Source of the DNA: Cyrtodaria siliqua
Lineage: Eukaryota > Mollusca > Bivalvia > Adapedonta > Hiatellidae
Direction of reading: 5' to 3'
DNA: 64,000 nt
Assembly: GCA_037043455.1 (NCBI GenBank)
Contig: JAWPHD010008251.1
Span: 1-64,000 of the forward strand
Below, piece after piece: positions 22,075 through 33,572 of the stretch (the first letter of the stretch is position 1; every line of letters begins with the position of its first letter). The notes below the pieces were generated by a model that was not told the DNA's origin, made no database searches, and saw only the letters and a program-made list of their open reading frames with translations. The position numbers were made by a program, and so were the translations under genes.

Positions 22075-22330
22075 ACATTGAAACGTGACAAAGCAAATGT
22101 GTATGTGACCTTGACCCTCCAAGTAAAGGGCAGATAACTTAATAATATTTACGTTCAACGTTTGCGTTTATGTCACTTTTTCATAAACTGTATGCACTAA
22201 GACCTTTCAAACTTTTCTTATAGTTGTATCTTGAGCGGTACATTGCAACGTGACAAAGCAAATGTGGCTGTGACCTTGACCCTGCAAGCAAGGGGCAGAT
22301 AATTTAATTATTTAATAATAAATTTATTAT
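22075..22330 (-). repeat. Family-4 units in minus orientation
   Basis: Two units read on the minus strand match the 180-bp family (CCTCCAAGTAAAGGGCAGATAACTT is a reverse complement of its core). Confidence 0.65.
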
Positions 22331-22499
22331 AATCTGATATTGATGAAACTTTAGGACAATGTTTATGGTCATAATATCTAGGTCAATTCGATAAACGGCC
22401 AGATCGCACCTATAATGCCTGAGTTATAGCCCTTGGATTTTTCAAAATCAACTTACGTTTCTGACTAAAAACTTTAATAATTGAGAAGAAGGGGTGGGA

Positions 22500-22960
22500 G
22501 GGTGGCAACATAGCTTTGTGTAGAATTGACAAAAACAACACAGATAAATGTAAACAGATATGTAAAAAAAAAAAAGTCCAGTTTCGAGTGTGAGGTTGGG
22601 GAGGGGGAGGCAGGGGGTAGGGGATGAGGGGAGGGAGTAACATATATGTGTAAGAAGCTATGTGTAAGAATTGACCAAAACAACACAGAAATATGTAAAA
22701 AAAATAATTAAATAAACATATTCTAGGGGACAACATAGCTATGTGTAAAAATTGACCAAAACAACACAGAAATATGTAAAAAAAATAATAAAAAAATCCA
22801 ATTATGACTGGGGGAGGTGGGGATGGGGTGGGGAGGGAAGAGGCGGGTGTGGGGGAGGAGAGGGGGCAACAATAAGAAAAAGGTTGGAAGGGGGTGGGGT
22901 GGGGTGGGGTGGAGTGAGGGAGTGGGGGCGGGGTGGAGGAGGGAGCCCATACCCCAATAT
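22500..22960 (+). repeat. Purine-rich tandem block with G-quadruplex-prone tracts
   Basis: A unit with AAAATTGACCAAAACAACACAG and ATATGTAAAAAAAATAAT occurs about three times, and runs of GGGGAGG/GGGGTGG follow (22595-22635 and 22808-22945). The opposite strand is Pro-rich in translation by composition only, so no gene is called. Confidence 0.6.
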
Positions 22961-23019
22961 GGGTGAAGTATGAATAAGATGCATAATGCTATAAGAAATC
23001 CCAAATCAAAATTATAGAT

Positions 23020-23612
23020 ATATACTGCTTACATGCAAACCTAAATCTGCCTTTATTGCACATTTTATGGGCCGTCACAATTTGGGTTTCATGGGAGCCC
23101 AGAATTTGCAAAAGACAAAATTACTTACCCAACCCTTTACAACATTCCCAAATTTAGTTCAGCTAGGACAAGAAATGTCAGAGATATAGACCTGTAAACA
23201 CAGCTTACACGCAAAATTTGATCTGAAACACACATTTTAAGGGCTATCAGAATTACTTAAGCAGCCCTTAAGATAATGCTATAAGGAAGCTAATGGCTAA
23301 ATTTGGTTGTGCTAGGGTAAGAAATGTAAGAGATATAGACTTGTAAACACAGCTTGCACGCAAAATTTGATGTGAAATGGGACATATTTTATGGGCTATC
23401 ATAATTTGGGTTCCATGGGAGCCCATGGGTTACAGGAACCAAAATGTCTATGCAGCCCTTAAGATAATGCTATAAGGAAGCCCATGGCCACATTTGGTTG
23501 TGCTAGGATAAGAAATGTAAGAGATATAGACTTACACGCAAACCTTGATGTGGGACGCCGACGCCGGGGTGATTACATAAACTCTCTTATTCTTCGAATA
23601 TTCGAGCTAAAA
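23020..23612 (+). repeat. ~190-bp tandem array with hairpin 3' end
   Basis: About three units with CACAGCTTACACGCAAAATTTG, GGAGCCCATGGGTT, GCAGCCCTTAAGATAATGC and AAGAAATGTAAGAGATATAG. It ends with CGACGCCGGGGTGATTAC and the hairpin CTTATTCTTCGAATATTCGAGCTAAAA, the terminus also found near 5.1 kb beside different units. Confidence 0.65.
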
Positions 23613-24180
23613 ATAATCCCTCCTTTTTTGATGAAAATGGGCATTATAAGTAGGGGAAAATTGCCTATTTCTATTCGATTTTGTGGTTGTATATATAAGA
23701 AGCGTATTAATAAGTTTTACTGGATCACTGATGAACATTTTCGAAATTTCGACTCTATGTGTGAGCATTGAAAACAGTCAATCCATGAAAACAGCTGTAC
23801 CCTTGACCTGTTTAGTAAACAAACAAGAACTTTCTTACATGTCTTGTGACCCCACCTTTTCTGGTGATTTTTCAAGTGGAAAAATAGTTTTCTATATAAA
23901 CATTACACTGCTGCATTATCCATACTTGAGTTGAATTTGCAGCAAATCATTATGGTGTCTATGGGGAAAATAATTAGTGGTATAATACCTTAAATGTAGT
24001 ATATTTTGTGGAATTCGATGTTCCCAATATGCAATAAATAAACACGGAATGTTTGTAAAACATGAATAAAATATTAGTTAAACTTGTGAAGCGGAGTTTT
24101 TAACAATATTAACATTTTTGGTAAATTTTGGACGAAGAATGGAGAAGCTAGTGTGTTAGCAAAACAAAATTCAGCATTCT
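23613..24180. other. Spacer, no supported gene
   Basis: Open frames up to about 95 codons lack motifs, ATG context or convincing splice sites. Confidence 0.35.
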
Positions 24181-24181
24181 T

Positions 24182-24510
24182 AATTTTTTACGACCAGTCC
24201 GATCGGACCAGCAACACTGAAGTTGTGGACCTTGATTTAGTAAAATATATAGGACCTTCATTTTTCATCTGATCTTTACCAAATTGATACTATCAATTAA
24301 AGCTCGACAACTTTGAAAAACGGCCAGATCGGACAAGTAAAACAAGAGTTATGGGCCTTGATTTTCTTAACTATGCTATATTTTGCCTCGTTAACATGAT
24401 AGGGCCTCCGATTTTCATTTGATCTTCATCAACTTGGCCATATTGTTGATATCACTGGAAGCTAAGTTCAAAAAACATCCAGATAGGACCAGCAAAACCT
24501 TAGTTATCGC
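24182..24510 (-). repeat. Diverged family-1 core units, minus orientation
   Basis: Two core units in reverse orientation (CGATCGGACCAGCAAC, TTTTGCCTCGTTAACATGATAGGG), without terminal structures. Confidence 0.6.
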
Positions 24511-24788
24511 CCGCCCCTGTGGACACAGTTATGTTGCCCTGTCTTCATATTTCTCTTTAACCGATATTGCATCCACATAGTTGGATACAGTGCTTTCAAG
24601 TTACAGGTGACTGGTTTTCCAGGTATGCAGAGGCCAAATCTTAATATTGATATTCCCACTGTTTACAACTGTACATTAATGTATTGTATATAATATTGTG
24701 AGCATATCGTAAGCATATTGTGATGTTGTATTGTAACCTGGTTTGTCTTGTTCAGTATGAGTGATTAATGGATGTTTGTTTTTTACAG

Positions 24789-24936
24789 TTCAATAACTTT
24801 GCACTCTGAGATTTCCGCCTAATTCAGCATTTAACTTCACTCTTGCAAAAGCAGTCGTATTGGGCAGAACTCATACTTAGAAAATAGTTTTGCATTCACC
24901 TCATAGTGAAAGCATTAGTTTGGTTCCACAAACCTG
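24789..24936 (+). other. Possible non-coding or UTR exon
   Basis: A 148-bp segment lies between a good acceptor (polypyrimidine TTTGTTTTTTACAG) and a donor (CTG|GTAAGA). All three frames contain stops, so if spliced it is untranslated. Just upstream a mini-segment, TTACAG to CCAG|GTATGC, at about 24600-24622 has the same form. This is weak evidence by itself. Confidence 0.2.
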
Positions 24937-25111
24937 GTAAGAATTGTTTACTGTTAATATTATAATGATATGATATATTTACTACGCGAATTGTATTTAA
25001 TGAAATTATATTTATCGGGTTATATTTCATTTGAATTGATTGAATCTGTATTCTATAAGTCACTAACTAGATAAATTGTTTCAGGTTGTTTACAGTAAAG
25101 ATGAAAACTTG

Positions 25112-25425
25112 GGAGTAATTTTGGAAGACTTCGCTTCTTATCATAGACTGCTACACAGCGTTTAAATATAAACGACTGTAGATGTCCGTCATTATATATA
25201 CGTTCTATAAAAAGATATACTTGTATTGGGATTTCACTCAATATTGTTTACATAATGCAGACGCGTCACTTACATAAAGGAATTAAGGTGGCGGGATATC
25301 TAGAAACTGTGAAAATGGCTACGCCTACATGGCCTATAAGACAAGCAAGTAAACATAATGACGGACTTCTACAGTCGTTTATATTGCAGTCTATGATAAG
25401 AAGCGAAGTCTTCCAAAATCGCTGA
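25112..25425. repeat. Inverted repeat, ~75-bp arms
   Basis: The sequence at about 25118-25195 (TTTTGGAAGACTTCGCTTC, TATCATAGACTGC, ATATAAACGACTGTAGA) returns inverted at about 25352-25422. The spacer is about 150 bp. This resembles a miniature inverted-repeat element, but no target duplication was found. Confidence 0.65.
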
Positions 25426-25433
25426 GAGAAGAG

Positions 25434-25548
25434 AGCGCAGTAGGGGAAGGGTACCAGACTACTCGCCGATATACTATTTCCGAAGCTTGCCGGTAGTGAG
25501 CGCATTAGGGGAAGGGTACCAGACTACTCGCTGATATGCTATCTCCGT
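25434..25548 (+). repeat. 66-bp direct duplication
   Basis: GGGGAAGGGTACCAGACTAC followed by TCGCcGATATaCTATtTCCG occurs twice, 66 bp apart, with a few substitutions. Confidence 0.75.
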
Positions 25549-25586
25549 AGAAGGGTCCCCGATTGTCCTTGACACTTCACTAATGT

Positions 25587-25687
25587 TCGTGGCCACGAGA
25601 TAATAAGTCGTGGCCACGAGATAAATAAGTCGTGGCCACGACATAATAAGTCGTGGCCACGACTTAATAACTCGTGGTCACGAGATA
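25587..25687. repeat. Palindromic CGTGGCCACG tandem repeat
   Basis: Five copies of a 16-bp palindrome built on CGTGGCCACG (TCGTGGCCACGA and variants) are spaced by TAATAA or TAAATAA. Each copy is its own hairpin. Confidence 0.85.
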
Positions 25688-25689
25688 AA

Positions 25690-26410
25690 TTATTTTTCTC
25701 ACATGTCACGTCTATGCCATCGTACGAAACGTAACCTCTGAACATTCCAAAATATATGTTGATACTATTCAAGTTTTTTAGACGAGTTCTCTAGTAATTC
25801 AAGTTGTAAAGCATGCTTATCGCCACTTACATGAGTCACAGTCTGTTAACCATAGACAGATACAAAACCCATAATATAAGTTGAATAATCCAGTGTCTCA
25901 TTACAACGGCTTGTTGTATGTCAATCCTATAGCGTTGTGGATTCAATTGGTCAGCTGTTGATGAGCAATATTCCCCATACATATGCAGCAGCAACAGTAC
26001 AACATTTGCGTGCATACCACCACGTGCAAACAAGGACCTCGGAAAGTCTTACATACCTTTAGAATAAGGATGGTTCACCTTGGACTTTGTTATAAGGCCT
26101 GATATAACAGATGACCCATATGTTCCTTTACAAATTCGGAATGTTATCAAAGTATCTTGAGAAACTTACTCTACACTGTACCTGCAGAAAGTATAGACTT
26201 CCCTGTATTGTAACATGGTGTGAATACAGGGGAGTTAGTTGTAGCATGTATACCAGATTCAGAATGTTGACGTTAACATTCGGCAGATGAAAACGTAGTA
26301 TTTTGTTAAAGATGTTAATATCATGATTGTATCTTACAATAGCTTGGAGATGTATATTATTTTCCAGGCTGAGTTTTCTTTTAAAACTACGTTTATTTCT
26401 GAATTTCATT
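25690..26410. other. Spacer, no supported gene
   Basis: Open frames of 65-93 codons occur on the minus strand without recognisable domains. No tandem repeat is seen. Confidence 0.35.
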
Positions 26411-26412
26411 TT

Positions 26413-27356
26413 TAGCTCTATTGGCCGAAGGCCAGCAGACCTTATGGGATGCCGAGTTATCGAGTGGAGTTATCCGTCTTCAGTCCGTCCGTCGTCCGTC
26501 CGTCGTTAACTTTTGTCTCGTTAAGACGATAGGGCCTTCATTTTTCATCTGAATTTACCAAACTTTACCAGATTGTTAATGTCAATGAAAGCTCAGACAA
26601 GTTCGAAAATGGCCAAATCGGACCAGTAACAGCGGAGTTATGGCCCTTGATTTAGTTAAAACTGCTATATTTTGCTTCGTGAAGACGATAGGGCGTTCAT
26701 TTTTTATCCAATCTTTACCAATCATTACCCGATTGTTAATGTCAATGATAGCTCGGATAAGTTCGAAAACCAGCCAGATCGGAGAAGTAACAGCGGAGTT
26801 ATGGCCCTTGATTTAGTTAAAAATGCTATATTTTGCTTCGTTAAGACGATAGAGCCTTCATTTTTCGTCCGATCGTTACCAAACTTTTTCAGATTGTTAA
26901 TGTCAATAAAAGCTAGGTTAGGTTTGAAAACCAGCTAAATCGGACCAGTAACAGCGGAGTTATGGCCCTTGATTTCGTTAAATATGCTATATTTTGCCTT
27001 GTTAAGGCGATAGGGCCTTTCTTTTTCATCTGATCTTTACCAAACTTTATCAGATTTTTTAACTTTTTTTCTTTCTTTTTTTTTTATATTTCTTTATTTT
27101 TTTTATTTTTTTAATTTTGTTATTTATTTAATTTTTTTATTTTATTTTTTTTTTAATTTTTTTTTTAATTTTTATTATCTCTACTGGCCAAGTTGGAAAA
27201 CCAGCCAGATCGGACCAGTAATGGCGGAGTAATGGCTCTTGATTTAGATAAAAATGCTATATTTTGCCTCTTTAAGACGATATTCACTCGCTTCATTGAT
27301 GTTATAAGAGCCATATTAGCCAGTAGAGCGTCCACAGGCCCTCTTGGGCCTCTTGT
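26413..27356 (-). mobile_element. Complete pearl-like element (family 1), minus orientation
   Basis: On the minus strand the 5' end (ACAAGAGGCCCAAGAGGGCC...GACGCTCTACTGGCTAATATGG) lies at 27356 and the 3' end (microsatellite of GACG units, then GGCCTTCGGCCAATAGAGCTA) at 26413. About five 160-bp cores lie between, plus a T-rich insert of about 130 bp at 27055-27180 ending CTCTACTGGCCAAG, a variant also seen at 43.4, 54.8, 55.4 and 56.1 kb. Confidence 0.8.
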
Positions 27357-27359
27357 TCT

Positions 27360-28720
27360 TAACCCAAAACCAAAATTGCACTTCACTTCTCTCGGTTCTG
27401 TTAATTGGCATATACTTTTTTGCAATAGTTTAATAAAAGAAATACTACAAGGCCATTTACGTATGTAATTTGTGAGTTTGAGTTTAATTATCAAAATAGT
27501 TTAAAAATATCTTCAATCTATGCATTACAAATACATGATATTCATGCAATTATTTTTGTTTAACCTTTTTTTTTTTGTGTGTGTTCGCCTACTTTTTCCC
27601 ATATACACGAACATAATAAGAAAAGGTTAAAAAACTTCAGCTCCCTTTCATTTCAAAAGAAATTATTTTTTAATAAATATTAAAATGCTCGTAAATTTTA
27701 TTTGCATTTTCAAGTTACTTCGGAACTTTTTGTCTGTACCTTAATACATATTTATTTACATTTTTGAAAACTACTTTGTTTTGTTATAAATAAATATGCA
27801 AAAATATTTTATTTCATGCTTCTCCAAAAATGTGAAGATGTATAAACTTTGTTTATTCCAAACATTTTTCTCATGTAGATTAATATAATAGAATGTTTAA
27901 AGAACATTCAACTCCCTTATATTGCAATAAAATTGTATTTTAAATAGTCCAGTTTCCGGCGGTTTTGTTTTAAATTTCTATATTCTGCAGGGGCCAAAAG
28001 AAATGGCATTTCAAAATCTCTGATCCTTTAGGACTGTCTCTTCTGTAGCTCATGACACCTTTACATTTAAAGAAATACTAAAATGACTTCTGTTTTGCTA
28101 TATTTTAATCATAATTTAAAATTTCATAACTATTCCAAAAATCATCGACTTTAATTTATTTTGTGTTGATTTCCTCCCAAAATTTCAAGATTTATATGTT
28201 TTATTGATTCCAAATATTTGTTTTCATGAACTTGTATATAACAGATAACTTTAAGGACTTTCAATCTCCTTATATTGTAATGAGAATTATATTTTTAAGA
28301 GTAATCCCGTTATAGTGATTTTGGTTCAAATTTGCAACTTTTGGCCCAAAATATCCCAGTTTTTCCAAATCTTTGATCCCTTAGAATTTTACCTATATCT
28401 CAGGACATCTTTAGATGACTGAAAACACTTTAAATACTCTTATTTTGTTTAATGGGAAGTCTCAATATTTTTTAAAATAATTATTCCAAATATCAGCGAT
28501 TTGTATGCTTTTTTTGCTGATTTCCCCCCAAAATGGCAAGCTGTATACATTTTGTTCATTTCAAATATTATTTTAATTTATATGAATATAACAGAAAACT
28601 TTTAGAAGCTTCAGCTCCCTAATATTGCAATGATAATAATATTTAAAAAATTATTCCAGTTTTTAGTGATTTTTGTTCAAATTTGCATGTTTTTGCCCAA
28701 AAAATAATGTGTTATGCTAC
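27360..28720 (+). repeat. AT-rich ~350-bp degenerate tandem array
   Basis: Four diverged units share AAAGAACATTCAACTCCCTTA-type words, TATTGCAATgA, CCAGTTTtcaGTGATTTTGTT and GCCCAAAA. The phases are near 27600, 27860, 28210 and 28560. It is AT-rich with no credible frame. Confidence 0.55.
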
Positions 28721-28899
28721 CGTTTCAGAAAAACTATCCTGGATATTTCTTTTTTACCAAGATATATCTAAAAGGTGGTAGCATTTAAAAGTTGCCAGCC
28801 GAATTGGTATCGAAAAGTTGAGTAGCCCATGGTCTATATGGTTCCTTATGCTATATTTGTAACACTCTCTTTTTAAATTCAATAATCTCTGAGGGCTGG

Positions 28900-29090
28900 T
28901 GTTGATTTACATACATAGTTTATATTACACCTTAACATCCCTTATTTTTTAATAGTTTTATCTTTATATATTTACATTAATTTTTAATTAATACTTTATT
29001 TCTTAATTTTTCATCATTTTTTTGCGCACAATATGACCTATTTATGTGTCAACGTGCCGTAAAACACCATTCATTCATTCATTCATTCAT
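28900..29090 (+). mobile_element. 5'-truncated LINE 3' end with (ATTC)n tail
   Basis: A 191-bp insert ends with GTGCCGTAAAACACC and five ATTC repeats. It is flanked by a perfect 12-bp duplication TCTGAGGGCTGG (28888-28899 and 29091-29102). A short tandem tail and target duplication of this kind are usual for L2/CR1-type LINEs. No coding part is retained. Confidence 0.75.
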
Positions 29091-29251
29091 TCTGAGGGCT
29101 GGAATGAACAATGCAGTCTTGTAAGATTTGTGGGATTTCAACTGCCTGTGTGATTTCATGTCATCTGACTTTGATCTTTCATAACTAATTTAAACATTTC
29201 ATCAGAGTTACTCATGGTCAGAAACAAGGAGGCATAGCTTGTGGTGTAATT

Positions 29252-29525
29252 TATCAGTTTTGGAATTCCAGATTGTATTTAGGTTAATGTGTGGGCTAAG
29301 GTCATGTAAGGATTTAAGTGTTCTAATGAGATGTAAGCACTAGCGGATCCAGGGGGGGATCAGTTTTGGAATTCCAGATTGTATTTAGGTTAATGTGTGG
29401 GTTAAGGTCATGTAGGCATTTAAGTGTTCTAATGAGATGTAAGCACTAGCGGGGGGGGGGGGGGCTTCCGGATTATACATGTTTGTCCATGCCCCCTAAA
29501 GCTTCCGGATCATACATGTTTGTCC
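29252..29525 (+). repeat. ~110-bp tandem duplication and G-run
   Basis: CAGTTTTGGAATTCCAGATTG...GTAAGCACTAGCG occurs twice (about 29252-29345 and 29361-29451). The second copy runs into 14 guanines. GCTTCCGGAT-ATACATG-TTGTCCATG is then doubled at 29464-29527. Confidence 0.8.
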
Positions 29526-29779
29526 ATGTTACTGTATATAAAATATCAAACAATTTCGATGCACGCCTTCAGTATAAAATATTTTTTCGATCGCTCGACG
29601 CATAATGGCTAATGAGTGGTTTAATTAACACATTTTTAAATCATTTTATTTGAAAACGGACTTTTTTACCCTTTCAATGCACTACCGCAACCGTTTTATG
29701 AGGCTAGAAACAGACTCGAAAATTGACCAAAATCTTACTATGAAGTACACACACAATAACATTATAGATCCTTCCCTCC

Positions 29780-30935
29780 AAGTATAAGATATGAGTTATG
29801 GCCCTTTAAATATTTAATACACTTTGTCCCAAGCACAAGTATAACATATGTGATGCTCCGCCTTGATTGATCACTAAATACTTTTGGTACATTCATTCCA
29901 ACATAGTGTTTACACAACTAGAGCATTCATGCAGTTGTCCTTCTTCAGTTGAATTACATTAAACTTCACTGAAAATCTGGTAGTTGGTGGTGCATGATTA
30001 CCATATCAATTAGTAGTGCGTGTTTGGTAGCAATAAGGCCAGTTGTGTATGTCTTCCCCACATTGTGACGTGAAGGGGAGACATACTGATTTTTGTGCTG
30101 TCTGTTGTCTGCATGTAAATCCCTATGCCTTTCCTCACTTTGGGTGGGGCTTTGGGGGTGTGTATTGTTTTTGTGCTGTCTGTTGTCTGTCTATCACAAA
30201 AGTTCTCCTGAACCCAAGGCCTGATTTCCACGAAACATTGCTGGGATTATCAGTACCAAGCCTAGTTATGCATAACATCGCCGTGTTACGGTTGAATGAT
30301 TTTTGGCGGAGTTACGACTCTTTAAATGTTTTAGTACACAAACGTTGTCCGGACTAGTTCTCCTGAACCCGTGACTGGATTACAACGAAATTTTGCAGGG
30401 ATGATCACTACCAAGCCTAGTTGTGCATATCATTGCCGTTCTGGTTGAATGATGTTTGGTGGAGTAATGGCCCTTTAAAAGTTTTAATACACAATCTTTA
30501 TCCGGACTAGTTCTCCTGAACCCCTGGCCCGATTTCAGCGAAACTTGGCAAGGGTAAGCAATACCAAGCCTAGTTGCACATATCATTGCTGTGTTCTGGT
30601 TGAATGCTTTTTGCGGAGTTATAGTCCTTTAAAGGTTTTGGTACACACTGTCCGGACTAGTTCTCCTGAACCCCTGGCCGGATTTCAACGAAAGTTCGTA
30701 AGGATGATCAGTACCAAGCCTAATTGCGCATATCTTCGCCGTATTCCGGTTGAATGATTATTGACAGAGTTATGGCCCTTTAAAGATTTTAAAACACAAA
30801 CTTTGTCGGGGCTAGTTCTATTGAACCTCTGGACGGATTTCAGTGATACTTCAATACAAAGCCAAAGCCTAGCTGTGCATATCGTCGCTGTGTTCCAATT
30901 GAATGATTTTGACAGAGTTATGGTCCTTTGTTGTT
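29780..30935 (+). repeat. ~155-bp tandem-core array with hairpin near its left end
   Basis: Five units carry CTCCTGAACCCCTGGCC, GATTTCAACGAAA, ACCAAGCCTAGTTGTGCATA and GAGTTATGGCCCTTTAAAG, with CTTTGTCCGGACTAG between units. A hairpin lies at 30047-30086 (GTATGTCTTCCCC / GGGGAGACATAC), followed by a duplicated TTTTTGTGCTGTCTGTTGTC. This is another HINE-like family. Confidence 0.65.
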
Positions 30936-31267
30936 GTTTTTTGTTTCTCAGATTTTTTTCCTGAAAAAGTTTCTCAGGAGTGGGGGTGGGTAATGGGGGG
31001 AGTCTGAACCTGTTTAAGTGTGTGTGTGTATCTTGTAATGGTGTTAGTCGTGTTGTAAAACATAACACATAACATTGGCCAGAACAAATCTGTCTGCATG
31101 ATCTTTTAATTATATCTGAATTAAAACAACAACATGTGTTTGGTATCAATAACTACAACATAACTAGGACATGTGTAGCAAAGTTTTATTATATAACATG
31201 GTATGCTTGTTGACAAACATATCAATGCTGTGACATCTGCCTGTTAACACTATCAGTATTGTAACTC

Positions 31268-31375
31268 TAGACCCATTAATGCCTTCTATCTGACTGTGTG
31301 ATCTAGGCTTTACAAGGTGTGACCCCAAACCCATTAATGCCTTCTAACTGACGGCGTGATCTAGACTTTGCAAGG
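31268..31375 (+). repeat. 58-bp direct duplication
   Basis: ACCCATTAATGCCTTCTA-CTGAC-G-GTGATCTAG-CTTTgCAAGG occurs twice in tandem with about five differences. Confidence 0.8.
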
Positions 31376-31680
31376 AAGTTACATTTACAATAACCTAACC
31401 AATAAAGATTTACCTTAAAATTTCGGAGTATAGTTTCGTGAATATGAATGGTATTTGGTTAACCATTTAAACTTGTTTGTCAAATATGGCGACCCTTGAC
31501 CACAACCACTTTTGGAATAAACCTCGTCCAAAATGTGTAAGCTGCATTGACATCCTCATTTGTATACTGATCCACAGACCAAGTAGGAAATACGAGTCGT
31601 GTTGTCAAATAGATATCCTAATACTCGCAATTAACACTTCGTACAGTTGCTCGTTTAACGTTTCACGAAAATGTACTCAC

Positions 31681-31940
31681 TTGTAAATACAATGCTGTTG
31701 ACATAACAGGTAACGAGCATCTCCGTCTCTGTTTTGTGTAATCAGTATGTGTACTGAGTTCATCGTTTCTCTATTAAATACAAGTTCTGGGGTCTCGATT
31801 GAGGATTTTCTATTTGCTATTGGAACAACAGTCACATTACTGTTAATTTGTACGTCATAACTCTGTTTAAACATCCTAACGTTATGTTTGAGAAGAATTT
31901 TAAAGTCTGACATTCGTGAGAAATCCCAGAAAACCAGCAT
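31681..31940 (-). CDS. Candidate first coding exon of an unidentified gene
   Basis: On the minus strand an ATG at 31940 opens a frame of 86 codons plus two bases that runs straight into a strong donor (ACAA|GTGAGT at 31680-31675). The next in-frame codon after the donor is a stop, so splicing is expected. A TATA-like TATTTATAAG lies about 31 bp upstream of the ATG. If transcription starts about 30 bp downstream of that box, the second Met (MSDFKILLKH) would be the more likely start. The peptide has no recognised domain, no obvious signal peptide and mixed composition, and it does not resemble the repeats around it. No downstream exon was identified. It could be chance. Confidence 0.35.
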
Positions 31941-31969
31941 TTATATTAGTCGTATATTGAGCTCCATTA

Positions 31970-31980
31970 CTTATAAATAC
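31970..31980 (-). promoter_or_regulatory. TATA-box-like element
   Basis: Minus-strand GTATTTATAAG about 31 bp before the ATG of the candidate exon. Position and sequence fit a TATA box, but there is no independent transcript evidence. Confidence 0.3.
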
Positions 31981-32354
31981 CCCCTTCCTTAAAGGGACAC
32001 AGAGAGACTTGATCTTTGCAAAGCTCCCGGCATCCCGTTAATTTTTCTACATTACTTGCATTTGTTCAATCATTAATATTAATTATAATAAGAATAGTTA
32101 AAAGCAAATTGTTTTTACATGTTGCTAACTTCTGATAACATTACACCGATAATTAATATACTTTCAAAGATTGGTGTATACTGAAGAAAATTAAAATCTC
32201 TATTTTATATTTAATTATATGCCTGTAGTTTTAACGTCAAAATGAGGCATGATTAATAAATCGAAGTGCTTATTGTAATGACTGAATAAAACTCAAGATT
32301 GCCGTATGTCTTTTTAACAAAGGCTTTAATCGAAAGTGTGGAGACCACTGCATT

Positions 32355-32578
32355 TGAAACCTCTCCTCTCACTTCTCGCCTCTCTCCGCTTTGCGTTCGA
32401 ATCCCACTGGGAGCTCAACTTGTGAGAAAGTGTCGATTCTTACCGATGGCTACTCTACCCAGGAATAAACGGGTGGTCGGCCGCCACTGAAAAAAAGACT
32501 TGTCATACATAGCCGAAAATATGCTGGACAATTACATTAAACACCAAACAAACAAACACACAAACAAATTTAACTATA
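32355..32578 (+). mobile_element. tRNA-derived SINE, plus orientation
   Basis: A B box (GCGTTCGAATCCC) in a tRNA-like head, a body with GAAAGTGTCGATTCTTACCGATGG and GGGTGGTCGGCC, and an A/C-rich tail CACCAAACAAACAAAC. It aligns along its length with the minus-strand copy at 14.5 kb. The A-box region is degenerate. Confidence 0.65.
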
Positions 32579-33396
32579 GTATGAATAAATCAAACTAATT
32601 TCATTAGTGTTCATCATAGTTTTCAGAATTCCTTTTCACTTGAGTCAAGTGTAACAGGCGTGCCATATATAAGTCCTGTGAAATAATTCAAACAAGCCCA
32701 ACCAAGAGTCTATGTTTACTTAGCCTACTGTCAAGTTAGGAACTGTGACAAGTTTGCCCAATAATAATTATATATTTTAGGATGTATAAAGGTATAGTAT
32801 TCTTATCTTTAAAGCTATGACAAAACACTGGCAAGGTCATATTTTAGACATTTATAATATTTTGATCAACTGTCAAACATTTTGTAAGGTAAATGCAATT
32901 AATCATGGTGTCATTCTAACTTTTTAGTGAACATGCCACATAATTGCCCATCTCCCAGGAAATTACTCAGTTTCAGCGAAAACCCAGTTGCTTATTTTTA
33001 TTAACATATATGTTGGTATGCGAACTAGACCACTTGGATTTTGGAAAACCAGCTTGCTACAAGTACGCATAACTGCCATTGTCTGTTCAAGTAGACAATA
33101 AACAGATTAGTTATTGTTTTGGATAATTTGCAATTTCCGAATGAAATGTTGGGGAAACCTGAAAGTTTTGAATAAAACGGGAGCGGTATGACTAACTTAA
33201 CACAGCGATGTGAACGCCTTAAGAAACAATTGTTGAACTTTCAAACAGATTTACATTGACTAGATGGTAAAATTGGCCTTCAAAAAGAATCCACTCAATA
33301 GATTTGCAAACTTTAGTGTTCTCTTGCCTATTGAATATACAGTATGTGTCTTTAAGAAATTTAATTTTCTGAATGGTTCGACTTTTATACTATTAA

Positions 33397-33475
33397 ACAT
33401 GAACCATGGCTTAACTTGGTGGTAGAGAGTCCACCTCGCATGCGTGAGGCTGTGGGTTCAATCCATAACTCGCAG
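33397..33475 (+). ncRNA. tRNA-like SINE head
   Basis: TGGCTTAACTTGGTGGTAGAG (A box region), a CCTCGCATGCGTGAGG anticodon-arm-like hairpin and GGTTCAATCC (B box) occur at tRNA spacing. The 3' acceptor does not pair with the 5' side, so it is tRNA-derived rather than a working tRNA. The sequence after the B box (GCAGGCTGATCAGGG...CTGCTGATCAG) is probably the SINE body. Confidence 0.55.
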
Positions 33476-33572
33476 GCTGATCAGGGTTTACAATGTCCGG
33501 CTGCTGATCAGTCTTTTTTTCTCAAAACACCCTTTTGTCACATAAATGGAATGGTCTTGATTCAAAGAAAGA

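Noticed and set aside
22410..23004. Pro-rich minus-strand ORFs
   Set aside because: They reflect GGGGAGG/GGGGTGG purine tracts, not a proline-rich protein; the frames overlap and lack splice or start signals.
30010..31149. ORFs of 68-154 codons at 30-31 kb
   Set aside because: They cover 155-bp tandem units and change frame with them.
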